A DNA stretch of 64,000 nucleotides from Serratia marcescens (GTDB lineage: Bacteria; Pseudomonadota; Gammaproteobacteria; Enterobacterales; Enterobacteriaceae), in assembly GCF_006715005.1 (NCBI RefSeq), contig NZ_VFMJ01000001.1, positions 1,860,001-1,924,000 of the forward strand. Reading direction: 5' to 3'. Of the stretch, positions 44,000 to 51,497 are shown piece after piece; the first letter of the stretch is position 1; each line of letters starts with the position of its first letter. Made by a program: the position numbers and the translations under genes. Under the pieces are notes generated by a model. The model saw nothing but the letters and a program-made list of their open reading frames with translations, made no database searches and was not told the DNA's origin.

Positions 44000-44224
44000 T
44001 TATAACATTTCAGAAATAAGCTGATCTAATGAATAGTCTTGTCCTCCCCACAGCGAGGGCGCATCGACGCGGCGGGCCTTCAACAGAGCCTGCAACGCCA
44101 CGGTTTCCGCCGAACTGAGCGCTAAATCCTGGCGCAGTTGCCAGCTGCCATCCGCCGCTTGCAGTACGTCTTCAGGTACGCCCACCTCCGCTAACAGCGC
44201 CAATAAATCATCCAGAGTCTTCAT
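44000..44224 (-). CDS. Stand-alone acyl/aryl carrier protein
   Basis: This 74-aa carrier protein has the pattern L-R-Q-D-L-A-L-S-S-A-E-T-V-A-L, in which Ser38 takes the place of the phosphopantetheine serine of the usual D-S-L; the preceding Asp is replaced by Ser. The helical pattern and the ending DYSLDQLISEML also fit carrier proteins. The ATG at 44224 (GGA 8-9 nt upstream) is chosen over a TTG at 44236. It is divergent from the TonB receptor gene and sits 300 nt upstream of the ligase operon, so it probably receives the aryl group from the ligase. The unusual S-S-A site should still accept the cofactor, but this needs proof. Confidence 0.82.
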   Translation of the reverse strand: MKTLDDLLALLAEVGVPEDVLQAADGSWQLRQDLALSSAETVALQALLKARRVDAPSLWGGQDYSLDQLISEML

Positions 44225-44250
44225 AATGTTATCCAATCGTTAAATGGTAT

Positions 44251-44265
44251 TGATAATTATTCATA
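44251..44265. promoter_or_regulatory. Possible Fur-type site
   Basis: TGATAATTATTCATA resembles the 7-1-7 Fur core TGATAATNATTATCA at 11 of 15 positions and abuts the TetR-type operator in the ACP/receptor divergent region, suggesting added iron control. Confidence 0.5.
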
Positions 44266-44284
44266 TTGACCGTCAGTCGGTCAA
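44266..44284 (+). promoter_or_regulatory. TetR-type operator on the receptor promoter
   Basis: TTGACCGTCAGTCGGTCAA has perfect 7-bp arms (TTGACCG/CGGTCAA) around TCAGT. Its first six bases form the -35 (TTGACC) of a promoter whose -10 is TATTTT at 44289-44294, with 17-nt spacing. Bound regulator would block the receptor promoter. Confidence 0.82.
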
Positions 44285-44360
44285 TGGGTATTTTAACGCT
44301 TGCCTGAGATGGCCAGGCTCCCGCCCCACAGCGAGACTCTTACTTGAAGAGGGATTATTT

Positions 44361-46502
44361 TTGAATAAATTCAACGAATTTCATTTGCGGCACGCTTATC
44401 TTTGCCCGTTTTTTTTGGGCATGGTGCCTTGCCTGACTCTGGCGGCAGGCGAAGAGTCGATATGGGTGGTAGCTGACGGTTCGTCCTCGGGCAACGTTCC
44501 ACAGGGCTACGCGGCCCAACAAGCGGAGGTGGCAACCAAAACCCGTTCGGCGCTGGTCGACGTGCCGCAATTCGTCTCGGTGGTCAATCGACAGCAAATG
44601 GACGTGCAATCAGCCGATACGGTCAGTCAGGCGCTGCGCTACAGCGCCGGCGTTGCCGTAGAACGCTTCGGTGCATTTTCCAGCGGCGTGGACTTCGCCA
44701 GAATGCGCGGCTTTGAGGCTGACTACTATCTGGATGGTTTACGCGTCATCGGCAATACCGGCATTTGGGGGCCACAGATTGAAACCTGGGGGTTGCAAAG
44801 CGTCGAAGTCTTGCATGGCCCCTCCTCCTCGTTATACGGCCAGGGCGGTGCCGGAGGCGTAATCAATATGATTTCCCGGCGGCCTTCCGCTACCGAGTCG
44901 AATCAGCTTAAATTGGATGTCGGCAACGACCGTACGCGTTCCCTCAGTCTCGATGCCACCGGCGCACTGACCGATGACGAACAGTGGTTGTATCGTTTCG
45001 ATGGCCTGGCAGCCACGCGCGGCTCGCAGATAGAAGATACCCGGCAGAAGCGTCTCTATCTGGCGCCCGCCATCACCTGGCAGCCCAACGAACGCACGCG
45101 CTGGACCGTGCTGACTCACTATCTGCGTGAACCCGAGTCGGGCTATTACAACACCTTGCCCGCCCAGGTTCTGGGGCTGTTGCCCAACGCGCGCGGCAAG
45201 ATAGATACCGATAAAAATTACAGCGATCCGGCGCACGAGAACTCAAGCCGCACGCAATATGATGTGACCTCACTGTTTGAAGTGCAGTTGAACGATCGCT
45301 GGCGATTAAAGCAAAACCTGCGCTATTCCCATGTAGACTCTGCAGTGCGACGCGATTTTACCCGCGCCATCACGCCGGACAACCGCCTTTTGACGGCGGT
45401 CTACCAAGATTCCCCGAGTCAGGCGGACAGCATCGTGATGGATAACCAGGCCGAGGTGAAATTCGCTACCGGCGCCATCGCCCACCAAGGGTTGGTCGGC
45501 ATCGACTACCAGACCGGTAAACTGGATAAAGACTGGTGGGGATCGCAAACCGTGACGTTCGATCCCTGGTCCGGTCAGTACCGCCCTTCATTCGATCCTG
45601 TTCCGGTTTCACGCACGTCGACAACGCAACGTTTTCACCGCACCGGTTTATACGGGCAGGACGAAGCCAGCTGGCGCGGATGGCATTTGCTGTTGGGCGG
45701 CCGTCATGACTGGTCGCGTATGCGTACCAGTGACAATCTGGTCCATACCCAAACGCAAACCAATGACGCCGCCTGGAGCTATCGTGCCGGATTGAGCCAC
45801 CCGTTCGACAGCGGCCTGGCGCCGTGGGCCAGCGTCTCTACCGCCTTCGATCCGCTGACCGGCACCGACGCTCAGGGCTCACCGTTCAAACCCACCCATT
45901 CCACTCAGTATGAGATGGGATTGAAACTGCAGCCGCCCGGCAGCGCAATGATGACCAGCCTGGCGGTCTACCAACTAACGCAGCGCGATGTGAACACCAT
46001 CGATCCCCTCAATCCCAGCTATTACACCCAGACTGGTGAAGTACGTTCTCGCGGCGTGGAGCTGGAATCGCGTGCGGCGCTGACCGATAGCCTTAACCTG
46101 ATGCTGTCCTATGCCTGGGTCAACAACGTCGTGACTCAAGCCAACGATAACACCCTGGGGCGACATCCGGTCGGTGTTCCGGCGCAAACCGGCTCAATGT
46201 GGCTGGACTATCGCTTTACTAAAGGGCCGCTGCAGGGGCTGCTGATCGGCGGCGGCGCTCGCTACCTGGGGGCCAGTTGGGGAGATGGCGCCAACACCTT
46301 TAAAGTGCCTGCCGTTTGGCTCGGCGATATGACCGTTCGCTATACGCCGGGTGCCTGGGATCCGCGTCTGTATAACCTCGAATTGGGGTTGACCATCAAC
46401 AACCTGACCAACAAATCTTATGTCGCCAGTTGCACCAGTGCGCCTTACTGCAGCATCGGCATCGAACGCAGCGTCACCGGTTCGATAAGTTGGTATTTCT
46501 GA
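44361..46502 (+). CDS. TonB-dependent siderophore/metallophore receptor
   Basis: This 713-aa outer-membrane receptor, if counted from the TTG at 44361 (GAGGGA upstream), has a signal peptide with a hydrophobic core (LCPFFLGMVPCLTLAAG). The plug has the usual landmarks (TRSALVDVPQFVSVVNRQQMD, LRYSAGVAVERFG, LHGPSSSLYGQGGAGG), and the barrel ends SISWYF. A Cys pair SCTSAPYCSIGI is near the end, as in FhuA/FoxA-type receptors. The gene is divergent from the ACP and leads an operon with the binding-protein gene (1-nt overlap). In context it should import the metal complex made by this locus; pyrimine-Fe is the inferred ligand. Confidence 0.9.
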   Translation: MNKFNEFHLRHAYLCPFFLGMVPCLTLAAGEESIWVVADGSSSGNVPQGYAAQQAEVATKTRSALVDVPQFVSVVNRQQMDVQSADTVSQALRYSAGVAVERFGAFSSGVDFARMRGFEADYYLDGLRVIGNTGIWGPQIETWGLQSVEVLHGPSSSLYGQGGAGGVINMISRRPSATESNQLKLDVGNDRTRSLSLDATGALTDDEQWLYRFDGLAATRGSQIEDTRQKRLYLAPAITWQPNERTRWTVLTHYLREPESGYYNTLPAQVLGLLPNARGKIDTDKNYSDPAHENSSRTQYDVTSLFEVQLNDRWRLKQNLRYSHVDSAVRRDFTRAITPDNRLLTAVYQDSPSQADSIVMDNQAEVKFATGAIAHQGLVGIDYQTGKLDKDWWGSQTVTFDPWSGQYRPSFDPVPVSRTSTTQRFHRTGLYGQDEASWRGWHLLLGGRHDWSRMRTSDNLVHTQTQTNDAAWSYRAGLSHPFDSGLAPWASVSTAFDPLTGTDAQGSPFKPTHSTQYEMGLKLQPPGSAMMTSLAVYQLTQRDVNTIDPLNPSYYTQTGEVRSRGVELESRAALTDSLNLMLSYAWVNNVVTQANDNTLGRHPVGVPAQTGSMWLDYRFTKGPLQGLLIGGGARYLGASWGDGANTFKVPAVWLGDMTVRYTPGAWDPRLYNLELGLTINNLTNKSYVASCTSAPYCSIGIERSVTGSISWYF

Positions 46503-47641
46503 TGCGCAGACGGCGTTTTCTGCAGGTCGCCACTTTGCTGACGCTTTCCTCGCCGTTGCGATCTCTGCGCGCGCAGGCCGATACGCAGACCGTGACCGAT
46601 ATCGTCGGGCGAACGGTGACCTTACGTTATCCCCTGCGGCGTATTTTCCTGGCGGAAGGCAATCTGTTTTATACCGTTGCGGCGCTTAATCCCCGCGCGC
46701 CGATGGAAAGACTGGTGGGCTGGCGAGACAATTTTCGCACCGCCGACCTGGATAGCTATCGGCTGTATCTGCGTCATTTTCCAGAGTTGGCGCAGTTGCC
46801 GACCTTCGCCGGGGTGCAGCAGATGCAATTCGATCTGGAAAGGTTGATCGCCTTGCGGCCCGAAGTCATGTTGCTCAATGCGAATACTCGCTCGGCGCTG
46901 GAAGCGAGCGGTTTGATGGCTAAGCTCACGGCGGCCAATATCCCCGTGGTATTTGTCGATATGAGCATCGGCCTGATGAACAACAGCGCCAGAAGCATCG
47001 CCATCATGGGACAGCTGTTTGATAATCCGCAAAGCGCAGACAGCTTGATTCGCTTCCGTCAGCGACATCTCGATACGATCCTCGATACGCTGGCAAAACG
47101 GTCTCCGCCGCGCCCACGCGTAATGATGGAGCGCGCCGCCGGGTTGTACGACGATTGTTGTCTGTCTTGGGGAAATGGCAACTACGGTGAAATGGTGAAT
47201 ATCGCAGGCGGATTCAACTTGGCCCAGAGGCATATCCACGGCGTTTACGGTTCACTGAGCCAGGAAACGGTGATCGCTTCCCGGCCCGATAAAATCGTTG
47301 TGACCGGCAGCAACTGGAGTCATTATTCACCTAGCGGTGACTGGGTCAACCTTGGCCCCGGCGCAGATTTGGCGCTGGCAAAAACGCGCCTGGAAAAATT
47401 GATGCGACGCCCGGCTTATCGCACCCTGGCCGCGGCAAAGAGCGGAAAAGCGTATGCCATCTGGCACCCGTTTTACGATCATCCCTTTAATTTCGTCGCT
47501 ATCGAGCGGCTGGCCACCTGGTTTCATCCGTCGCTGTTCGCCGGCGTCGATCCCGAAGCGACATTTGCGGAGCTTTTCGCGCGTTTTCTTCCCATTCCGT
47601 ATCAGCCCGGTTACTGGGTATCGCTCGATGCGGAGCCGTGA
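46502..47641 (+). CDS. Tat-exported iron-siderophore ABC substrate-binding protein
   Basis: This 379-aa periplasmic binding protein is of the FepB/BtuF type (PF01497-like). The N-terminus MRRRRFLQVATLL is a twin-arginine signal. Then come DIVGRTVTLRYPLRRIFLAEG, QFDLERLIALRPEVMLLNANT and a second lobe with YGEMVNIAGGFNLA and ASRPDKIVVTGSN. The ATG overlaps the receptor's TGA by one base, so translation is coupled. No permease or ATPase gene is present in the window, so the inner-membrane transporter must be elsewhere. It probably receives the metallophore complex from the receptor. Confidence 0.9.
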   Translation: MRRRRFLQVATLLTLSSPLRSLRAQADTQTVTDIVGRTVTLRYPLRRIFLAEGNLFYTVAALNPRAPMERLVGWRDNFRTADLDSYRLYLRHFPELAQLPTFAGVQQMQFDLERLIALRPEVMLLNANTRSALEASGLMAKLTAANIPVVFVDMSIGLMNNSARSIAIMGQLFDNPQSADSLIRFRQRHLDTILDTLAKRSPPRPRVMMERAAGLYDDCCLSWGNGNYGEMVNIAGGFNLAQRHIHGVYGSLSQETVIASRPDKIVVTGSNWSHYSPSGDWVNLGPGADLALAKTRLEKLMRRPAYRTLAAAKSGKAYAIWHPFYDHPFNFVAIERLATWFHPSLFAGVDPEATFAELFARFLPIPYQPGYWVSLDAEP

Positions 47642-47645
47642 ATGA

Positions 47646-48254
47646 TCAGCGACACCCCAGCAAACGCATGAACTCCTGCGCCAGCGCCGCCCCCAGTCCT
47701 TGACGATCGGCGTTGGGATTGACCATGACGTCATCCACGGCGCCGTGCATGCCGTGATACATCAGGATGGCGGTCAAATGCGGATTATCCAGACTCCAGG
47801 CGCCCGCCGCGGCGCCATCGTTTAAAATCGTCAGGATCTGTTCCAGCACGGCATCACGATCCTGATTGCCCCGGGTATGATAATGATGATCGTGATACAG
47901 CGCATCGTGCAATTCCATACCTTCAAAATAGGTCGCCACGCCAGCATCACACCAGGCTCTTAGGCGCGCCAACCAGTCATCTTGTGCACATTCATCGATA
48001 GCCAGCTGAATTTTCTCGATAAAGTGATTAGTGAACCGTATACGTAAAGCGGACAACATTTCGTTTTTGGACGGAAAATAGTGGTAGAACGTCCCTTTGG
48101 CGACGTTGGCGTCACGGACAATATCGCTGATGGTGGTCGCTTCAAATCCTTTTTCGATAAACAGCTTCTGTGCCGCATCCATCAATTCATCCAGGCGCAC
48201 TTCTGCCGGTTTGGTTCGAGGCTGTGTTTCTTTCATCTTTTCTTTTGTCTTCAT
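47646..48254 (-). CDS. TetR-family transcriptional regulator
   Basis: This 202-aa TetR/AcrR regulator has an HTH at about residues 20-65: AAQKLFIEKGFEATTISDIV then ANVAKGTFYHYFPSKNEML. The C-terminal ligand domain contains a His-rich patch (LYHDHHYHTRGNQD), unusual and possibly metal-sensing. It converges with the binding-protein gene (4 nt between the stops) and is divergent from the MFS exporter. Three copies of one operator within the locus, each on a -35 element, make it the obvious local repressor. The ATG at 48254 is preferred over an upstream in-frame start. Confidence 0.92.
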   Translation of the reverse strand: MKTKEKMKETQPRTKPAEVRLDELMDAAQKLFIEKGFEATTISDIVRDANVAKGTFYHYFPSKNEMLSALRIRFTNHFIEKIQLAIDECAQDDWLARLRAWCDAGVATYFEGMELHDALYHDHHYHTRGNQDRDAVLEQILTILNDGAAAGAWSLDNPHLTAILMYHGMHGAVDDVMVNPNADRQGLGAALAQEFMRLLGCR

Positions 48255-48348
48255 ATCAACGTCCAGTGTGGATCCAGCGGCCATCGTAACCAATGTTGTT
48301 GCCATTGACCAGCCGACCTAGCGCAGTGAAATCAATATTCACACTCCA

Positions 48349-48375
48349 TTGACCGACGGTCAGTCATAATATAAT
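48349..48375 (+). promoter_or_regulatory. MFS promoter with embedded TetR-type operator
   Basis: The operator TTGACCGACGGTCAGTCA (48349-48366) includes the perfect palindrome TGACCG-A-CGGTCA. TTGACC is the -35, and TATAAT (48370-48375) is the -10, 15 nt further on. This is the shared region between the regulator and the exporter. Confidence 0.82.
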
Positions 48376-48422
48376 GTGAGAATAGTTTTCACTATCACCC
48401 TCTCTCAATAAGGAGCCCCTCT

Positions 48423-49973
48423 ATGTCCGGTATGCGCAGGATTTCGCTCGTTGCCGCCATCTGTCTGGGTACATTTATGGCGTCGCTCGATATCAGCATC
48501 GTCAATGTGGCACTGCCCACGATGCTGGAATCACTGCAAACCGACATGTCGGGCTTGCAGTGGGTCGTTGACGCTTATGCCCTATGTCTCTCCGCGTTAA
48601 TCCTTTCGTCCGGCCCGCTGGGCGACAGGTTTGGCCGTAAACGCATTTGGCTCTTCGGCGTCGCCCTGTTTACCGTTGGTTCGATCGTTTGCGCATTCGC
48701 GACCAGCCTCGGCATGCTGCTGACCGGTCGAGTGATCCAGGGTATCGCCGGTGCAGCCGTCATCCCGGGTGCGCTGTCCCTGCTGACCCACGCGTTTCCG
48801 GAAGAACAGCTGCGGACCCGCGCGATCGGCATTTGGTCCTCGGTTAATGCGCTTTCGTTGGTGATCGGCCCGGTTTTGGGCGGCCTGCTGGTACACACCA
48901 CTGGTTGGCCGGGCATTTTCTGGATCAACATTCCGGTCGGGATCGTCGCGCTGGTATTGGGCGGTTGGGGATTGAGAGAGAGCTCGCATCCGGAACACGC
49001 TGCGCTCGATCCGCTAGGGCAAGGGCTGAGCATCTTGTGGCTCGGCGCGCTGACCTATGGGCTGATTGCCGCCGGTGAGTTCGGCTGGCACAGCGTGCAG
49101 TCGCGCCTTCCGCTGTACGCCGCCCTGGTGCTGTTTGCGCTGTTTCTCTGGGTGGAAACCCGGGTCAAACGCCCCTTGCTGCAACTGAGTCTATTTCGTC
49201 ACGCCGACTTTACCGGCTACAACTTCGCCTCTTTCGTGCTTGGATTCTCCGCTTACAGCAGCGTCTTCTTCGTCTCGTTATTTCTGCAACAGGCTCAGGG
49301 TTGGAGCCCCGCGGACACCGGTTGGCGCATGGCACCGGAGTTTCTCGCCATGGCGCTGGCCGCTTCGGGTTTTGGCCGCCTGTCCGCCAAACTGAGTGTG
49401 AACTCGCTGATGATCGCCGGCTATGGTCTGATGGGCATTGCCCTGCTGTTGCTGACGCAGCTGCACGCCGACTCGTCTTACCCCCTGGTGGCGCTGTATT
49501 TGGCGCTACTCGGCTTCGGCATGGGGTTGTCGATGCCGGCGACCAGCGCGCTGGTGATGCGCACCGTCGCGCCGCAACGATCTGGGATGGCATCGGCAAC
49601 GATGAACGCGCTGCGACAAACCGGCATGACGCTGGGCATCGCGCTGCTGGGCACATTGATGAGCATGCAAGCGGTCACGACTTTAACAGCGGCGTTGCAC
49701 ACTCAGGGGGTGGAACAGGCTGCCGAAATCGCCCGGGTAGCGGTGATAGAGCAACAGCAGACGGCCGTGGACGCGGTGGGCGCGAATCGCCTGCAAGATC
49801 TGACGCACAGCGCCTTCGCCGACGGTTTCGGGATCGCTATGTTTTGGGCCGGATTGCTCAGCATCGCGATGACCGTATGGCTGCTGATCATGCTGCATCC
49901 GCGTTTCCGTCTGCATTCACAGGCTGAAAACGCCCTGCTGAGCAAGTCCGCTGAACGACTGAACGAGGAATAA
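48423..49973 (+). CDS. DHA2-family MFS exporter (14 TM, EmrB/QacA type)
   Basis: This 516-aa drug:H+ antiporter-like exporter starts FMASLDISIVNVALPTM (motif D1), then ALILSSGPLGDRFGRKRIW (motif A), and VIQGIAGAAVIPGALSLL (motif C-like). About 14 membrane segments fit DHA2. The ATG at 48423 has AAGGAG 8 nt upstream. It is divergent from the TetR regulator and linked to the biosynthetic genes by the shared operators. It most likely exports the small metallophore made by this locus. The MmgE/PrpD gene follows 2 nt after its stop. Confidence 0.92.
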   Translation: MSGMRRISLVAAICLGTFMASLDISIVNVALPTMLESLQTDMSGLQWVVDAYALCLSALILSSGPLGDRFGRKRIWLFGVALFTVGSIVCAFATSLGMLLTGRVIQGIAGAAVIPGALSLLTHAFPEEQLRTRAIGIWSSVNALSLVIGPVLGGLLVHTTGWPGIFWINIPVGIVALVLGGWGLRESSHPEHAALDPLGQGLSILWLGALTYGLIAAGEFGWHSVQSRLPLYAALVLFALFLWVETRVKRPLLQLSLFRHADFTGYNFASFVLGFSAYSSVFFVSLFLQQAQGWSPADTGWRMAPEFLAMALAASGFGRLSAKLSVNSLMIAGYGLMGIALLLLTQLHADSSYPLVALYLALLGFGMGLSMPATSALVMRTVAPQRSGMASATMNALRQTGMTLGIALLGTLMSMQAVTTLTAALHTQGVEQAAEIARVAVIEQQQTAVDAVGANRLQDLTHSAFADGFGIAMFWAGLLSIAMTVWLLIMLHPRFRLHSQAENALLSKSAERLNEE

Positions 49974-49975
49974 AC

Positions 49976-51361
49976 ATGACAAAATTATCGGTCGACCCGA
50001 TCGAGGAATTGATCGCTTTCGCCTCACAGATAGATGCGTGCATGGTTCCCCCCGCTGTCCTGGCATTCCAATGCAAACGACTGATGGATAATCTTGGCTG
50101 TCTCGCCGCAGGTTATGACCAAAGCGGCGTCGACGCGGCGCTCTCGCTGGCCAGACGCTGGAGCGGCAACGCCGAGGCCAGCATTATCGGCAGTGAAGAA
50201 CGCCTCGCCGCGCCGCAGGCGGCGTTCGTCAACGCCGTGCGAGCCCGCGCGCTCGACTATTGCGACGTTCTCTCCCCCGGCTGGCATCCCAGCTCTTCGG
50301 ATATTCCAGTCGCGCTGGCTGCGGCGGAACTGTCGGGCGCTTCCGGATTGGATATGTTGGCGGCATTGGCCGTCGGCCAGGACTTCGCACAACGCATCAA
50401 CCTTGCTGCGCAGGCGAACGGCTTTTTCTACCGCGGATTCGACTCAAATATCCTTGGCCTGTTTTCAGGCGCAGCGATCGCCGCCCGCTTGCTGCGCCTG
50501 GATCAACAAGCTTTCGCCGACGCCATAGGTCTGGCGTTCGATTTCGGCATCGGCACCTTCCAACACTATCAGGACAAGACGCTGGCGGTGCGCATCAGCC
50601 AGGGATTGGTGGCGCGCCATGCGCTGGAAGCCGTTTTGATGGCTCAGGCGGGGATAAGCGGCCCCAAACGCGTCCTGAGCGGCGAGAACGGTTTTTTCAA
50701 TCTCTATGCGCCGGGCGAACCCGATCTGGGGATGCTGACCCACCAATTGGGCATTGCCTTTCTGGGTGAAGAAGCGACCTGCTTCAAGCTATACCCACAT
50801 TGCAGCATTCTGCTGGCGTTGACAGAAACGCTCTTGAACGACGGGCCACACCGGCAATTGCCCGATCCCGAACGAGCGAAGATCACGCTGCATGCATCAC
50901 CGACCATGCGCATGGTGTGCGGTGCGCCATACGAGCCGCAGAAAACGGCCGAAATCGATGCGCAATTCAGCGCGCGTTACATCATCGCTAACGCGCTGCT
51001 GCGCGGCCAAGCCAGCGCTCTCGAATTCAGTGCGGCCTTCGCGACAGAACCTACGGTCGTTGCGCTAGCGCAGCGTATCGAGGTTCATGAACAACACGCC
51101 TTTGAACGGTTTGACCGCTTCGAACTTCATATCACGCCGGAACAAGGTGATACGCTGCGGCTCGAAGCCGAATTCGGCCGCGGCTGGCCGGAGAACCCGG
51201 CGGATATGCAGGATATTCGGGATAAATTTCTTCGCTGTTGTGAGCAGTCGCCGAATCATGGATTGAGGAATAACGCGCGACGGCTGATGGCCTGTATCGA
51301 GAATCTGATCGAAGCGCCCTCGTTACAAGCCTTGTTAGCCGCAACTCGGGAGGGGCGCTAG
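49976..51361 (+). CDS. MmgE/PrpD-family protein
   Basis: This 461-aa protein of the MmgE/PrpD family includes 2-methylcitrate dehydratase, cis-aconitate decarboxylase and immune-responsive gene 1 relatives. Landmarks include RLMDNLGCLAAGYD near the N-terminus, RARALDYCDV (the usual HxxDxDD region is altered here to Y-C-D-V), HPSSSDIPVALAAAE and FKLYPHCSILLALTE. The start has GAGGAATAAAC upstream, and the gene is probably cotranscribed with the MFS exporter. Its reaction is unknown; an acid dehydratase or isomerase is expected from the family. Whether it belongs to the metallophore pathway or only shares its operon is open. Confidence 0.87.
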   Translation: MTKLSVDPIEELIAFASQIDACMVPPAVLAFQCKRLMDNLGCLAAGYDQSGVDAALSLARRWSGNAEASIIGSEERLAAPQAAFVNAVRARALDYCDVLSPGWHPSSSDIPVALAAAELSGASGLDMLAALAVGQDFAQRINLAAQANGFFYRGFDSNILGLFSGAAIAARLLRLDQQAFADAIGLAFDFGIGTFQHYQDKTLAVRISQGLVARHALEAVLMAQAGISGPKRVLSGENGFFNLYAPGEPDLGMLTHQLGIAFLGEEATCFKLYPHCSILLALTETLLNDGPHRQLPDPERAKITLHASPTMRMVCGAPYEPQKTAEIDAQFSARYIIANALLRGQASALEFSAAFATEPTVVALAQRIEVHEQHAFERFDRFELHITPEQGDTLRLEAEFGRGWPENPADMQDIRDKFLRCCEQSPNHGLRNNARRLMACIENLIEAPSLQALLAATREGR

Positions 51362-51440
51362 TCCGGCTTAGCCACCGCATATCGCCGGAGTTAACGTGGC
51401 GGGGTCCGTCCTGTCACTTCGGCGTGTAAATCTCTCCGAG

Positions 51441-51462
51441 CGTGGCGATCACTTTCGCCACG
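51441..51462. terminator. Hairpin between convergent genes
   Basis: CGTGGCGA (51441-51448) pairs with TCGCCACG (51455-51462), followed by TTTGGG. It lies between the MmgE/PrpD stop and the convergent phospholipase gene. Confidence 0.55.
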
Positions 51463-51497
51463 TTTGGGTTATCGAGTGGCGGCGGCATTCGCCGGCG

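Noticed and set aside
34556-44224. Staphyloferrin-B-like SbnA/SbnB route to 2,3-diaminopropionate
   Set aside because: The PLP enzyme could act like SbnA, but the dehydrogenase is of the Glu/Leu-dehydrogenase fold, not the ornithine-cyclodeaminase fold of SbnB, and no NIS synthetase is present.
34556-44224. 2,2'-Bipyridine (caerulomycin/collismycin) cluster
   Set aside because: It shares picolinate formation and a malonyl extension, but there is no NRPS cysteine module, amidohydrolase or P450, so a bipyridine cannot be built from these genes.
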